Origin: UBA961 sp014191195
GTDB lineage: Bacteria; Bacteroidota; Ignavibacteria; Kapaibacteriales; UBA961
Length of the DNA: 64,000 nucleotides
Assembly (NCBI GenBank): GCA_964204605.1
Contig: OZ123195.1
Coordinates: forward strand, 310,001-374,000
Direction of reading: 5' to 3'
The notes beneath the pieces are model-generated. The model made no database searches, was not told where the DNA came from, and saw only the letters and a list, made by a program, of their open reading frames with translations. Shown here piece by piece: positions 8,460 through 18,800 of this stretch (position 1 is the stretch's first letter; every line of letters begins with the position of its first letter). The translations under genes were made by a program, and so were the position numbers.

Positions 8460-10762
8460 AATATTTTGTATCTATATTATTATGTGTTTTTACTATCAAT
8501 CTAGCTTTGGGGCAAGGTGCAAACAAAAGGCTTGTATTAATCGAGGAATTTACCAGTGCAACATGCGGTCCATGTGTAGATGCTGATAAAGTACTTAAAA
8601 CCGTAGCTAATATTGATAGTGGTATTATAGCACTTAAATATCATTTGAATGTGCCATCACCTGGTGACCCATTTTACAAAGCTAATCCGGCCCATAATGA
8701 TAAGAGAGGGTCTTTATATTCAGTGCCTGCATTACCAGCAGCCAGAGTGAATGGTTATCGAAATGTAGACCCACGAGATGGAGCTGCAATGATTGCTGCT
8801 TCCAAAAATGATCAATCAATTCCTTATCCAATCTCTATGAAAGTTACCAATACTTCTGTTTCTGGTAATGAAATGAAAGCAATTATCGAGATTGAATCTG
8901 ATATTGAGATTAATAATTTTATTCTTCATGCTGCAGTGTATGCAGAGGATGTAAAGCTGCCAGATTTACCCAAAACATTAGCAAATTCTAATGGACAATC
9001 TGAATTTTCTTCTGCATTGTTATTGCTTTTGCCAAATGAAAATGGAACTGTTTGGAATAGCATAGCAAAAGAAAAGAAAAGTGTAGAACTTATGTATACA
9101 AAAGGCACAAGTGAAGTGTGGCAAGGCAATTCACACATTATTGCTTTTCTTCAAAATGCGAGTACTTTAGAAATCGTTCAAGCTGCAATAAGCTTGCCTA
9201 AACAGCCTGGGACAATGGTTTCTACTGGTATTACATATCCTCCAACAATAGCTCCTACTTTTTCTGTGATAGATCCAGATCAAAGTGTAGAAGTTAAAGC
9301 TGTTATTTCTAATTTATCGGCTTCAACTATTAATTATTCTAATCTTCAAATAGTTAAAAGTGCAAGAACGCCAGCAGATTGGATATTATCTGTTAATGGG
9401 GCAAGCCCTAGTTTTACTTTATTGGCCGGCCAGACAAAAGAATTTACTGTAAAATTACAAAGAACTGCAACTACAGGTATTGGCGAAGCTGTTCTGACTT
9501 TTGGCGAAGCTGGAAATAGCAAAACCTATGTTTCTACACCAATTACTATTGTTTCCAAAGAATCTGAAGCTTTCTTAATCCAAGACAATAATAGCGGTTC
9601 TTCGGCACCATTCGAACAGGCAATTTCTAAGGTAGGTGTCAAAAAGTTTATTCCTCTATCAACAAAAGAGTTCATACAAAACTTTACTCGTTTTACATCT
9701 TTAAAAAGGGTGTTATGGCATTGTGCTGATAGCGGCAAGATTGATAGGTCTGAGTCAGATTTTATCCTTGGATTGATGAATCGTGGTATTTCTTTTTTAA
9801 TTAGTGGACATCTTCTTACAAATAATATGTTTTTTGATGGTGTTGCTTTATTAGATACAATCGGAGTTTCTTATGCTGGATTTCAGCTTAAGAATACTGA
9901 TTTTACCATTACTGGTATGAATGCTGATACTATAAGCGATGGATTTAAAGAGGATTGCATTAAAAGAAATTATGCCTTATTCCCCATGAAGTTTAATACG
10001 AAAACAGCTTTTGGAACTATACCTTTATTACGATATGGAAATGGGCCAGCAGATACATTGGTTGGCGTAAGAACCCAAAAAATGAGAAATAGAATTGTTT
10101 ACTTTGGATTTAATCCCTTAGTTATCCAAAATGAAATAAGCAGAAATGCACTTGTCAATAAATCTCTTACCTGGATTGAAAATTTTACATATACTCCCCA
10201 AGCGAGTGTAAAAGCTAGCGCAACTTCTTTGTCTTTTGGTACTTTAACAACAGTTAATACAAAAACTAGTTCTTTAAGTGTAAAGAATATTGGGGATGCA
10301 TCATGCACTATTGAATCAGCAGAGATTAGCGGAAATGATAAATCTGATTTTTCTGTAATATCAAAGAAAATACCTTTAAATGCTGGTGATTCTACAATTA
10401 TATCTGTTGATTTTGCTCCTAAAATCGCTGGAGACAAATCTGCTACACTTACTATTACATTTAGTAAAGGGTTGAATCCAATAGTAGTTTCTTTGTCCGG
10501 TAATTTTATACCTAGTTCTATTCATGAAATGTATGAACAACTAGGAATTAAACTTAGTGTGATTGGAAATTCAATTGAAATAGCGAATCAAAATCAACGT
10601 ATCTATAAAGTTGTACTATCTGATATTCATGGCAATGCAATACACACATTAGATTGTCCTCAGGGCAATTTATTGATTAACAATATAGTGAATGGATTTT
10701 ATGTGGTTTCTATTATGAACTCAGATACTATCTATTCTATACCATTAATTATTACTTATTAA
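8456..10762 (+). CDS. Omp28-like exported thioredoxin-fold protein with choice-of-anchor D domain
   Basis: The start at 8456 gives a standard signal peptide (MKYFVSILLCVFTINLALGQ) and has a weak AAGG six bases upstream; an ATG at 8432 in the same frame would add eight residues. Residues 26-42 (LVLIEEFTSATCGPCVD) match the thioredoxin-like CxxC region of the Omp28-related family of Bacteroidota, with C37 and C40 as the redox pair. A middle region of beta domains follows. Around residues 575-680 there is an ASPM-SPD-2-Hydin/choice-of-anchor D immunoglobulin-like domain (FGTLTTVNTKTSSLSVKNIG). The last about 70 residues (SDIHGNAIHTLDC...GFYVVSI) look like a degenerate T9SS sorting domain. It is probably secreted or surface-bound; the substrate is unknown. 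It lies 19 bp before the PNGase F-like gene, so both may share a transcript. Confidence 0.75.
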   Translation: MKYFVSILLCVFTINLALGQGANKRLVLIEEFTSATCGPCVDADKVLKTVANIDSGIIALKYHLNVPSPGDPFYKANPAHNDKRGSLYSVPALPAARVNGYRNVDPRDGAAMIAASKNDQSIPYPISMKVTNTSVSGNEMKAIIEIESDIEINNFILHAAVYAEDVKLPDLPKTLANSNGQSEFSSALLLLLPNENGTVWNSIAKEKKSVELMYTKGTSEVWQGNSHIIAFLQNASTLEIVQAAISLPKQPGTMVSTGITYPPTIAPTFSVIDPDQSVEVKAVISNLSASTINYSNLQIVKSARTPADWILSVNGASPSFTLLAGQTKEFTVKLQRTATTGIGEAVLTFGEAGNSKTYVSTPITIVSKESEAFLIQDNNSGSSAPFEQAISKVGVKKFIPLSTKEFIQNFTRFTSLKRVLWHCADSGKIDRSESDFILGLMNRGISFLISGHLLTNNMFFDGVALLDTIGVSYAGFQLKNTDFTITGMNADTISDGFKEDCIKRNYALFPMKFNTKTAFGTIPLLRYGNGPADTLVGVRTQKMRNRIVYFGFNPLVIQNEISRNALVNKSLTWIENFTYTPQASVKASATSLSFGTLTTVNTKTSSLSVKNIGDASCTIESAEISGNDKSDFSVISKKIPLNAGDSTIISVDFAPKIAGDKSATLTITFSKGLNPIVVSLSGNFIPSSIHEMYEQLGIKLSVIGNSIEIANQNQRIYKVVLSDIHGNAIHTLDCPQGNLLINNIVNGFYVVSIMNSDTIYSIPLIITY

Positions 10763-10781
10763 ATAGTTCTGGATTATACCA

Positions 10782-13088
10782 ATGAAAAAACTGTTCCTGT
10801 TTTTCTTTATTTCCGTAATGATAATATCATCTATAATGCATAGCCCTAAAATATATGCTAAAAGAGGGGATACAACTTCAGTAAAATTATTTGATAAGTA
10901 TTTATGGACTTATTATGGTAGCCAGAGTAGATGGGGAGTGTTCCCAAGTGCAGATAAGAAATTTGAACGCATCATGATGCATTTTATTCTTACATGTCCC
11001 ACTGGTGGATGCGGTGAATGGGATTATACAATGAAAGTAATGGCTAGAAATCATACAGGGAAATTAGACTCAAATCTTGTAGATGCTCCGTCATTCACAA
11101 TTGGTGGTGGTGCAAGAGATACCTTGAAAGTTAGTAGCATGCAAACATTTAAGACAAAGTTTAATGCTACAGCTAAAAAAACTGATACAATCTTAAATTC
11201 TCCAATCACAATTTCATTCTATAAAAATAATGCTAGCCCATTTACTGTTTCGGATACACAACAAGTGTATGAAGCAGAATATTGGAATTATTATTATTCT
11301 TCTACAGGCGCAAAATCAGATTCACTATTTGTACAGTCTGATTTACTGTTTACAAAAGGAAATAGAAAAGCATTCAAGCCTTTCGAAATAGTTCTAGAGA
11401 CAGAGATAGCTAGATTTATCACTCCTTATGGCAAATGGTTTCCAAAAGATTGGTCATATTCATGGGATTATGATGTTACAGATTATGCACATATGCTAAC
11501 AGATTCTACTGAAATACGAGTAATATATGATGGATATTCTCAAGGATCATTATTTACGCTTACTTTTGATATGTTAGAAGGAATACCAGCAAGAGAAACC
11601 TATAAAAGCCAAGTACTGTGGTCTGGAAACCCTACATATGGTGATCCTAATAATCCAATAAGCAATTTTTTAACTCCTAAAACTATGCCTTCATTAAACA
11701 AAGAAGATATGGTTACATTGCGCTTAATGACAACTGGTCATGGATTTGGTGGGACAGAAAATGCAGCCGAATTTTCTGAAAAGACACATATGATTGCAAT
11801 CAATGGACAAGATTTGTATGAACAGCATCTATGGCGTCCAGATTGCGGGCAAAATCCTGTTTATCCACAAGCAGGTACTTGGTATTTCCCAAGGGGTGGC
11901 TGGTGCCCAGGCGATGTAGTTCAATATTGGGATTATAATCTAACAGAGCATTTTTCAAAAAGTGATTCTGTACAGATTGGCTATAATATGGTAGAATACA
12001 CAAATGATGATCTTGGAAAAAGAGCTAGCTATATTCTAGAAGGACAAATCCTGTATTCAAAAGCTAATTATATAAATAATGCTTCTTTGGAAGAAATTAA
12101 AACTCCTAATAATGCATATAAGTATCGGAGAATGAATCCAATTTGTAGGGGACAACAGCCTTTAATAGTTGTTAAAAACAATGGAAAAGCAGATTTAACT
12201 TCACTAGTTATACGTTATAAAGTAGATAATGAAGCTGAAAATGTGTTCAATTGGAAAGGTACTATACCTTATATGAATACTGCAGAGATTTTATTGCCAG
12301 CTTTAGAGTTTCCTAAAGTAGGTGATCATAAGTTTACTGTTGGTGTATATGAACCAAACGGTAAAGCAGATGAATCTACTATTGGTGATATGATGACGGT
12401 GAATTTTACAAATGGAAAAACTGTCAATAATTCCAAAATTATTCTTACAATCACATTTGATTATGTGCAAGGATATAATAATTCTATTCGTTATCAAATA
12501 GTAGACAATGAAGGCTATGTAATTAAAGAAAAAGATGGATTTGTAGACAAATCAACAATCAGAGATACCACCACATTAGAGGATGGATGTTATAGATTTA
12601 TCATCTATGAAGAAGGTATTGGAGATGGTTTATTTCCTATTTATTCAGGTTCAACCAGAGGATCTTTTAGTTTAAAAGATAGTAAGAATACTATGATATA
12701 CAATACTGCATCTTCTCTTTTTGGTCAACCAGCTGGTGTATATGCTAGTTTTGGTGATAGAGAAATTATAACATTTCAAGTGAATACAGCTTCAGCTTCT
12801 ACTGAAGAAGAAATTGTATCTGCTATTGTTCCTGAACTTAGAGTATCGCCAAATCCATTGGTAAATGGCAATGGCTTCTTAACTGTAAAAGGCCTTCAAC
12901 ATTCTAGTTCTGTTAATGTAAAAATACTATCTCCACTTGGAAGAGAGCTTTATTCACAGATTATCACAGCTGGTGAAGCGGAGCATTTTCCATTAGATTT
13001 GCATGGCTTTGCTTCAGGAAGTTATCAAGTGCAAATATCTCAAGGATCCTTTGTATTAACAGAATCATTGGTCCATTTAGCACAATAA
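10782..13088 (+). CDS. PNGase F-like peptide-N-glycosidase with C-terminal T9SS sorting domain
   Basis: This 768-residue exported protein has a signal peptide (MKKLFLFFFISVMIISSIM). Its core matches the two-domain PNGase F fold: CGEWDYTM at 77-84 and ETEIARFITPYGKW around 206-219 in the N-terminal domain, then TTGHGFGGTENAAEF and RPDCGQNPVYPQ...GGWCPGDV in the second domain. PNGase F cleaves N-glycans from asparagine. D81 lines up with the catalytic D60 of the Elizabethkingia enzyme, while its E118 seems replaced by D250 (EIRVIYDGY); this alignment is from memory. About 110 extra residues separate these blocks compared with PNGase F. The last about 80 residues (SPNPL...SGSYQVQIS) form a T9SS type A sorting domain. 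It probably acts outside the cell or on its surface, perhaps to release glycans as nutrients. Catalysis is not certain. Confidence 0.85.
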   Translation: MKKLFLFFFISVMIISSIMHSPKIYAKRGDTTSVKLFDKYLWTYYGSQSRWGVFPSADKKFERIMMHFILTCPTGGCGEWDYTMKVMARNHTGKLDSNLVDAPSFTIGGGARDTLKVSSMQTFKTKFNATAKKTDTILNSPITISFYKNNASPFTVSDTQQVYEAEYWNYYYSSTGAKSDSLFVQSDLLFTKGNRKAFKPFEIVLETEIARFITPYGKWFPKDWSYSWDYDVTDYAHMLTDSTEIRVIYDGYSQGSLFTLTFDMLEGIPARETYKSQVLWSGNPTYGDPNNPISNFLTPKTMPSLNKEDMVTLRLMTTGHGFGGTENAAEFSEKTHMIAINGQDLYEQHLWRPDCGQNPVYPQAGTWYFPRGGWCPGDVVQYWDYNLTEHFSKSDSVQIGYNMVEYTNDDLGKRASYILEGQILYSKANYINNASLEEIKTPNNAYKYRRMNPICRGQQPLIVVKNNGKADLTSLVIRYKVDNEAENVFNWKGTIPYMNTAEILLPALEFPKVGDHKFTVGVYEPNGKADESTIGDMMTVNFTNGKTVNNSKIILTITFDYVQGYNNSIRYQIVDNEGYVIKEKDGFVDKSTIRDTTTLEDGCYRFIIYEEGIGDGLFPIYSGSTRGSFSLKDSKNTMIYNTASSLFGQPAGVYASFGDREIITFQVNTASASTEEEIVSAIVPELRVSPNPLVNGNGFLTVKGLQHSSSVNVKILSPLGRELYSQIITAGEAEHFPLDLHGFASGSYQVQISQGSFVLTESLVHLAQ

Positions 13089-13123
13089 ATAAATAATCAT
13101 TATTCATCACAATTGGTATTTCA

Positions 13124-14605
13124 ATGAAAATTTCAATATTAAATACTGGGCTTTCTTCTCAAAAAGCAGATGTGGTTGCGGTATTTAGCTATGAAGATGA
13201 AAAACTTCTAGCTTTCGTAAAAAAAGACCTTACGAGTCAATTCCCTTCGGCTTCTGCAACTCTTCAAAGTGAAGATTTTAATGGTAAAGCTAAATCTGCG
13301 ATAACATTATATACTGGTGTTAAATCAATGCCAAGAATCATGCTTATTGGTTTAGGAAAAAAAGATTCATTAACAATTGAATCACTTAGAAAAGCTGGTG
13401 CAGTAGCTGCAAAAAGAGCAGCAGCTTGTAAAGCAGAAACATTATCAATTCATGCAATGGATTGTGATGGAATTTCAGCTGCAGATAGTTCGCTTGCATT
13501 GATAGAAGGTGCAATGTTAACTAATTATCGTTTTGATAAATATATAACAATTGATAAAGAAAAGAAGAAGCTATCAACATTCACTTTATTTACTGAGTCT
13601 AAAAAAACAGCTGCAGCTGCAAAAGGCATCGTCAATTATGCATCCGCTATGTATGAGGGTGTTACATTGGCTAGAAATCTTGCAAATGCACCAAATAATG
13701 AAATTTATCCTGAAACATTAGCTAAAACTGCTTTGTCTGTGGGTAAATCTGCTGATATTAAAGTTACAATTCTCGATAAAAAGAAAATTCAAAGCTTAAA
13801 AATGGGTGGTTTATTAGCTGTAAATCAAGGTAGTGTAAGGCCTCCAGTATTTATTGTCATGGAATATAAAGGTGGTAAATCAACCGATAAGCCATTCGTA
13901 ATTGTTGGCAAAGGCATTACATTCGATACAGGTGGAATTTCTATAAAACCAGCTGGTGGAATGGGTGATATGAAAATGGATATGCATGGTGCTGCAAGTG
14001 CAATTGGTGCTATTGTAGCAATTGCAAAAGCGAAACTTCCCATTAATGTAACTACACTGGTGCCTTCTACAGAGAATATGCCTAGTGGTTCAGCTTATGT
14101 GCCTGGAGATATCATTACATTTATGAATGGTAAAACAGCGGAAATTGATAATACTGATGCCGAAGGAAGACTTATTCTTGCAGATGCATTGACATATGCA
14201 TCTAAATTCAATCCGGTAGCAGTAATTGATTTAGCAACTTTAACTGGTGCTTGTGTTGTTGCTCTTGGTGGAGTGACAACTGGTTTAATGGGTACCGATG
14301 AATTGTTAAAGTCTAGAATTAAGAAAGCAGCTGAACGTACGAATGAATATGTATGCGAATTACCGCTATATGAAGAATATGAAGAGTTAATTAAGAGTGA
14401 TGTTGCAGATGTAAAGAATTCTGGTGGACGTGGCGCTGGAACGATTACAGCAGCCTTGTTCTTAAAACACTTTATCGGCGATTATCCTTGGGCCCATTTA
14501 GATATAGCAGGAACTGGTATGTCTACTAAAGATACTGATTATATGCCTAAAGGCGGAACAGGTGTCGGAGTTAGACTACTTTTAGATATTGCAAAAAATT
14601 GGTAA
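13124..14605 (+). CDS. pepA: leucyl aminopeptidase, family M17
   Basis: The 493-residue protein carries the M17 active site: VGKGITFDTGG (about 263-273), MKMDMHGAAS (about 284-293) and the signature NTDAEGR at 343-349. These give the Lys, Asp and Glu ligands of the two metal ions and the catalytic Arg/Lys. It removes N-terminal residues from peptides in the cytoplasm and is a hexamer in the family. Length is normal. No signal peptide. It follows the PNGase F-like gene by 35 bp and ends at a strong bidirectional terminator, so it may be the last gene of that transcript. A multifunctional DNA-binding role, as in E. coli PepA, cannot be judged from sequence. Confidence 0.95.
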   Translation: MKISILNTGLSSQKADVVAVFSYEDEKLLAFVKKDLTSQFPSASATLQSEDFNGKAKSAITLYTGVKSMPRIMLIGLGKKDSLTIESLRKAGAVAAKRAAACKAETLSIHAMDCDGISAADSSLALIEGAMLTNYRFDKYITIDKEKKKLSTFTLFTESKKTAAAAKGIVNYASAMYEGVTLARNLANAPNNEIYPETLAKTALSVGKSADIKVTILDKKKIQSLKMGGLLAVNQGSVRPPVFIVMEYKGGKSTDKPFVIVGKGITFDTGGISIKPAGGMGDMKMDMHGAASAIGAIVAIAKAKLPINVTTLVPSTENMPSGSAYVPGDIITFMNGKTAEIDNTDAEGRLILADALTYASKFNPVAVIDLATLTGACVVALGGVTTGLMGTDELLKSRIKKAAERTNEYVCELPLYEEYEELIKSDVADVKNSGGRGAGTITAALFLKHFIGDYPWAHLDIAGTGMSTKDTDYMPKGGTGVGVRLLLDIAKNW

Positions 14606-14637
14606 TGGGTTTGTATCCCGAATTACATTGTAGTAAT

Positions 14638-14673
14638 AAAAAAACCATCCAAGAAATTGGATGGTTTTTTTAT
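14638..14673. terminator. bidirectional intrinsic terminator between pepA and the outer-membrane barrel gene
   Basis: A perfect stem AAAACCATCC (14641-14650) and GGATGGTTTT (14659-14668) with an 8-nt loop. It is followed by a T run on the plus strand and preceded by an A run that serves the minus strand. It separates two convergent genes. Confidence 0.85.
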
Positions 14674-14695
14674 TAAGAATATATATTATTAGCGA

Positions 14696-15580
14696 TTATA
14701 GAGAGAATCTTAAATCAGCACCAATTTGAAGAGCACTAACTGTCCAATTATCACCGGTATTCACTTTAGTTAATCCTAAATTATAATATACAGCAGGTAC
14801 AAACAATAAAGAACCAGCTAGGATTTCATATTGAGCACCAAATTTTAAACCCAAACGGAATGGGCTTTTGTCAATAATATCGCCTGAATATAGACGTATT
14901 GAAGTTTTTGTATCATCAGCATATTCTGGCTTATAACCATTCTTACCTGCAATAGAATTATCAGATAATTGTAATGAACCAGGAAGTGTTGGTGCAACAA
15001 ATTGAACTGGATTTGATGGATCAAAAGCTAATTCAAATCGTTGTTCTTGTGTGCCACCCATTGGAATACCAAATTGTGGGCCAGCTGTTAATCCAAGCAT
15101 TGTACCAGGTAAGTTAAAACGATACATCACTTCCATGTTTAACAGTGAATATTTAACTACTGTAACATGATTAACTGAGGATTCTACAACTTGACTAGAT
15201 GAAGAAGAACCTAATAATTTTGATGGATATTTATCACCATCTACAGAAAAACTTGCAGGCTGATAATCATATACTACTCTTGCAATGATTGAAGAATTTG
15301 CATTCTTAGGATCGCCTAATAAGTATTCACCGGACAAACCAAAATAATAACCATTATCTGTTCCGGTTTCGAAAGTAGGACATTGCACATCGCCAACGAT
15401 AGAAGCAAAGCCACCTGTATGCATAGACTTATTGTAACCAAAAACAGGCCCAACAAGGATAGGAGATTTTTTACCACTTGGCTTACGAGGGTCAGCTGCT
15501 TGTGAAAAAACATCCGTTGAAAAGAAAAAAGTGAGAGCCACTAGGGCAATAAACAGTCGCTGAAGATGCATGAGGTTCAC
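14696..15580 (-). CDS. outer-membrane beta-barrel protein
   Basis: The 294-residue protein starts with a signal peptide (about 27 residues, cut near DVFSQA). The rest alternates polar and hydrophobic residues in strand-like runs separated by glycines and aspartates, and ends with a terminal strand and phenylalanine (IGADLRFSL), a usual mark of barrels assembled by BamA. Phrases such as LLNMEVMYRFN, LTAGPQFG and LGLKFGAQYEI are typical of small Bacteroidota outer-membrane barrels (OmpA/PorT-like). I cannot name a ligand. Start could be M1 or M4 (15571). It has its own terminator downstream, and about 270 bp without a gene upstream, so it is probably transcribed alone. Confidence 0.65.
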   Translation of the reverse strand: MNLMHLQRLFIALVALTFFFSTDVFSQAADPRKPSGKKSPILVGPVFGYNKSMHTGGFASIVGDVQCPTFETGTDNGYYFGLSGEYLLGDPKNANSSIIARVVYDYQPASFSVDGDKYPSKLLGSSSSSQVVESSVNHVTVVKYSLLNMEVMYRFNLPGTMLGLTAGPQFGIPMGGTQEQRFELAFDPSNPVQFVAPTLPGSLQLSDNSIAGKNGYKPEYADDTKTSIRLYSGDIIDKSPFRLGLKFGAQYEILAGSLLFVPAVYYNLGLTKVNTGDNWTVSALQIGADLRFSL

Positions 15581-15852
15581 CTTTTCACCAAATAATAAAT
15601 ATAAATCACTTCATTTCGAAAGTTATAAGGCTATTTCGATTTAATAAAAATACGTTAAATCTTGCTTAATATCTAAACAATGAACTATTTTTTATCTTTT
15701 AGATGTTCAGAAATTTTTTCATCAAAAGATAAAGCCCATATAAATCAAAATAGCTTTAGCTCAAATTTAATAGAAGTTTTACCATTAGACAAGAATAAAA
15801 TGCATATCGGGAAAACTTTTCTTTCAACATATCAAATATGATTGTAATGAAA
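15581..15852. other. non-coding spacer, nothing recognised
   Basis: The 272 bp between the barrel gene and the large surface-protein gene (both minus strand) are A+T-rich. I see no start of a small gene and no strong hairpin. It should hold the barrel gene's promoter. Confidence 0.5.
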
Positions 15853-18800
15853 TCAATCAAAATTAATTAAAGATTGTGTGAAAGATTTTCCAAGTGCTTG
15901 AAATATAAGAATATAACTTCCGGGCAACAATGATGATTTATCAATTTGTACTTGATGTAACCCTTTGCTTCCTTTAGCAGAATAATGCATTTTTTCATTA
16001 CCTAGTATGTCTAATAATTGAATGGAATATTCACATTCTTTTGATAACAGGAAAGAAACAGTAGAATTATAATCTAATGGATGTGGTCCAACACCTAGTA
16101 ATCCAAAACCTGAATTTGCTGCTCCTATTATTCTCATATCATAAGCACATACTTTTTCCATCATTATTGGATAAGAAGTAGTATCAACAGTAAAACAGTC
16201 ATTACTAGGATTGATTAAACGAATTGTTATCGTTCCTACACTGTCAGTTAAATATGTATCAAAGTCTAATTCAGTATGCCAAGTGCCGCTTCCATCTAAA
16301 ATTAACTCTGTACCTGATTCTATTAATACTGTTGATTGACTTACAGGAATAATGTCAGCAGGTAATTTTATTTCTCCTGAAATACCATTGAAGTATAAAA
16401 TTGAAGATTTATTGATACATGTTACAGCTTTCGCTGGATATTCAAGGAGTAATTTGGGCTTAAATTGTACAGATGAAGTTACGGGGGCATCATAAGATCC
16501 AGTGATGCTTAGTTTCATCTGCTCGCCAGGAAAATACGATATAGGCTGAATTGACTTATTAGTAAATGAAATCTTATTTTCTATAGATAGTAAAGAAACA
16601 TTTGTTTTCAGCTGGATTGAATCATTGACAATAGCTGTAAACTGAATGATATCACTTCCAATTTTAGTAAAAGTAACATTGAAAAAATAGGTTAAAAATC
16701 CATTGTTGGCTGGAATAGTTAATGGGAATTGCTGATTAACTCTTTTAATTACAGAAATACTATCTTTTAATGATTGAAAATCTATACTTTTTACATAAAC
16801 ATCACGATTGCCTTTATTCATGATGGTTATGCCAATAACTCTTTCTGTGCACACTCTTGTTCTTACTGAACCAGTATTGGATATATCTATTTTTATGGTG
16901 TCTATTGATACAGCATTACCCCAAATCTCTGCTATACTCATAGTTTTCTTATAAGCTGGCAGGGCATCATGATAGATTGCTAGTTTGATGCTATGTTTAC
17001 CAATTCTTTTTGGATTAAATGTTATGGGAATAGAATATGCTGTCCCATAATTAATTATCTGATTTTTTAAATATGTTGGGTCGATACTAAAAGAAGAAAT
17101 ATCTCCGCTTACTATTATGATTGAATCGACAGAAAGTGATTCATTACCATATGTTTTAAACAAAACACAATTTGAATCTTTAGTTTGACCTTCTACTATT
17201 GTGCCTAGATATGTATCATTTACACGTATAAAAGGTTGTGTACCTATTCCATGTAATTCAATCGTTTGTTTCCCTGTAACAAATCCATTAGTAAACTGTA
17301 TAGCTCCAAAGCCCGAATAGGCAATAGTATCTAGTGGAGTAAATGTTAAAGAAATTAATATAGAGTCATATGGATTTACATTAATAGATGGTACATTATT
17401 AGGTAATTCAACGTGAAAAATATTTTGATCAAATCCGGAGCTGTCTATAGTTATAATTGCTTTGTCAGATCCTGTATTGTATATAGTTACAATAGCATTA
17501 TTTACTGTTTGTGTCCTTTTCTTTTTCCAATCGTATATTATCCCTGTTATACGTGGTGTAATTCCTTTACCGAGTACAAATGCTTGATTATCTATATTCT
17601 GAGTGTTGATTACGGTAACACTTTCCTGATAGTTAACTGTATCTGAAGGATAAAAATGACATGGTAATATCAGTGAATCATTAGGAGTAAGAGAAAAAGG
17701 AAATATAGTAGATGTATCTATTACAAATGTACTGTTAGATTTTTGTGTATAATTCAATTGTAACAGTTGTACAGATTTTTTGCCTGTATTTATAATTGTA
17801 ATATTACCTTTTCTACTACTATCTTTAACACTTACTTTCCCAAAATCATGTCCTTCAATCAACAGAGATTGTTTATATATCGATCCCTTAATTGGAATAG
17901 TAATCATGGTTTTACATTGTGTCTCTAGATAGAGAAAAGCTGATACATCAGATGTATCAGGATTTGCTTTGAAACATATAGTGATTGTCCTGGTATTACC
18001 TGGAGCAATACATTCATCAAAAAGAGGTAATCCTTTTTCTGCAAATGATAATCTGTTGTCTCCCATCATTGAAGCTTGAAGAAAACATACAGTATCTAAT
18101 CCAAAATTTTTAATTGTATAATCAATACAAATAGAATCGCCACTTGCTATTTCTTTGAACTGAATGGTATCAGACATAATAAGAGATAAGGCAGAATATG
18201 TATGAACATATATCGTTTTATTTCCAGCATTATCTATAGCTTCTAATGTAATTTTTGCATTTCTTTTGGCATCAATTGGGTTCGCTGTAAAACTACCTGA
18301 CATAGAATTATCAAAAATTCGAGAAATATTCCAATTATAATTATATGTGCTATCTTCAATGATATTGATATCATATAATCCAGAATAATCGTTAAGTAAT
18401 ACTTCTTCTATTTCACCTTGTAATTTGCCACATTCTTCTTTTATGTTAATTCGTGGAGATAATGTGTCAATCCCTTTTGACAATGCAAATCCCAAAGGAT
18501 ATCCATAGGCATCATCAGAACCCAGACCATAAAGAGAACAAGCAAAATTACCTTCACTAGAAGATAGTTTGTGAGTTCCTGGTGAAACAGGTAAAGCTAC
18601 ATAAAATAGGGTAGTACCAGAAATTCTTTGTTGTTTTAATTCAGTAGTTATAGAGCTAATATAATTGTTGTCTAACATGATATAATCAACGGCATCTTCG
18701 CTACAAATTACATTTATAAAATGCCTGTTAAATTGATTTGGATTTGTAGGAGGATTATACATCACATGGAAAAGTGCCTCTTTGACAAATGATTCTAACG

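Noticed and set aside
10099..10437. 112-codon minus-strand open frame inside the Omp28-like gene
   Set aside because: It is antisense to a clear coding region with a recognisable domain; no family match and no promoter.
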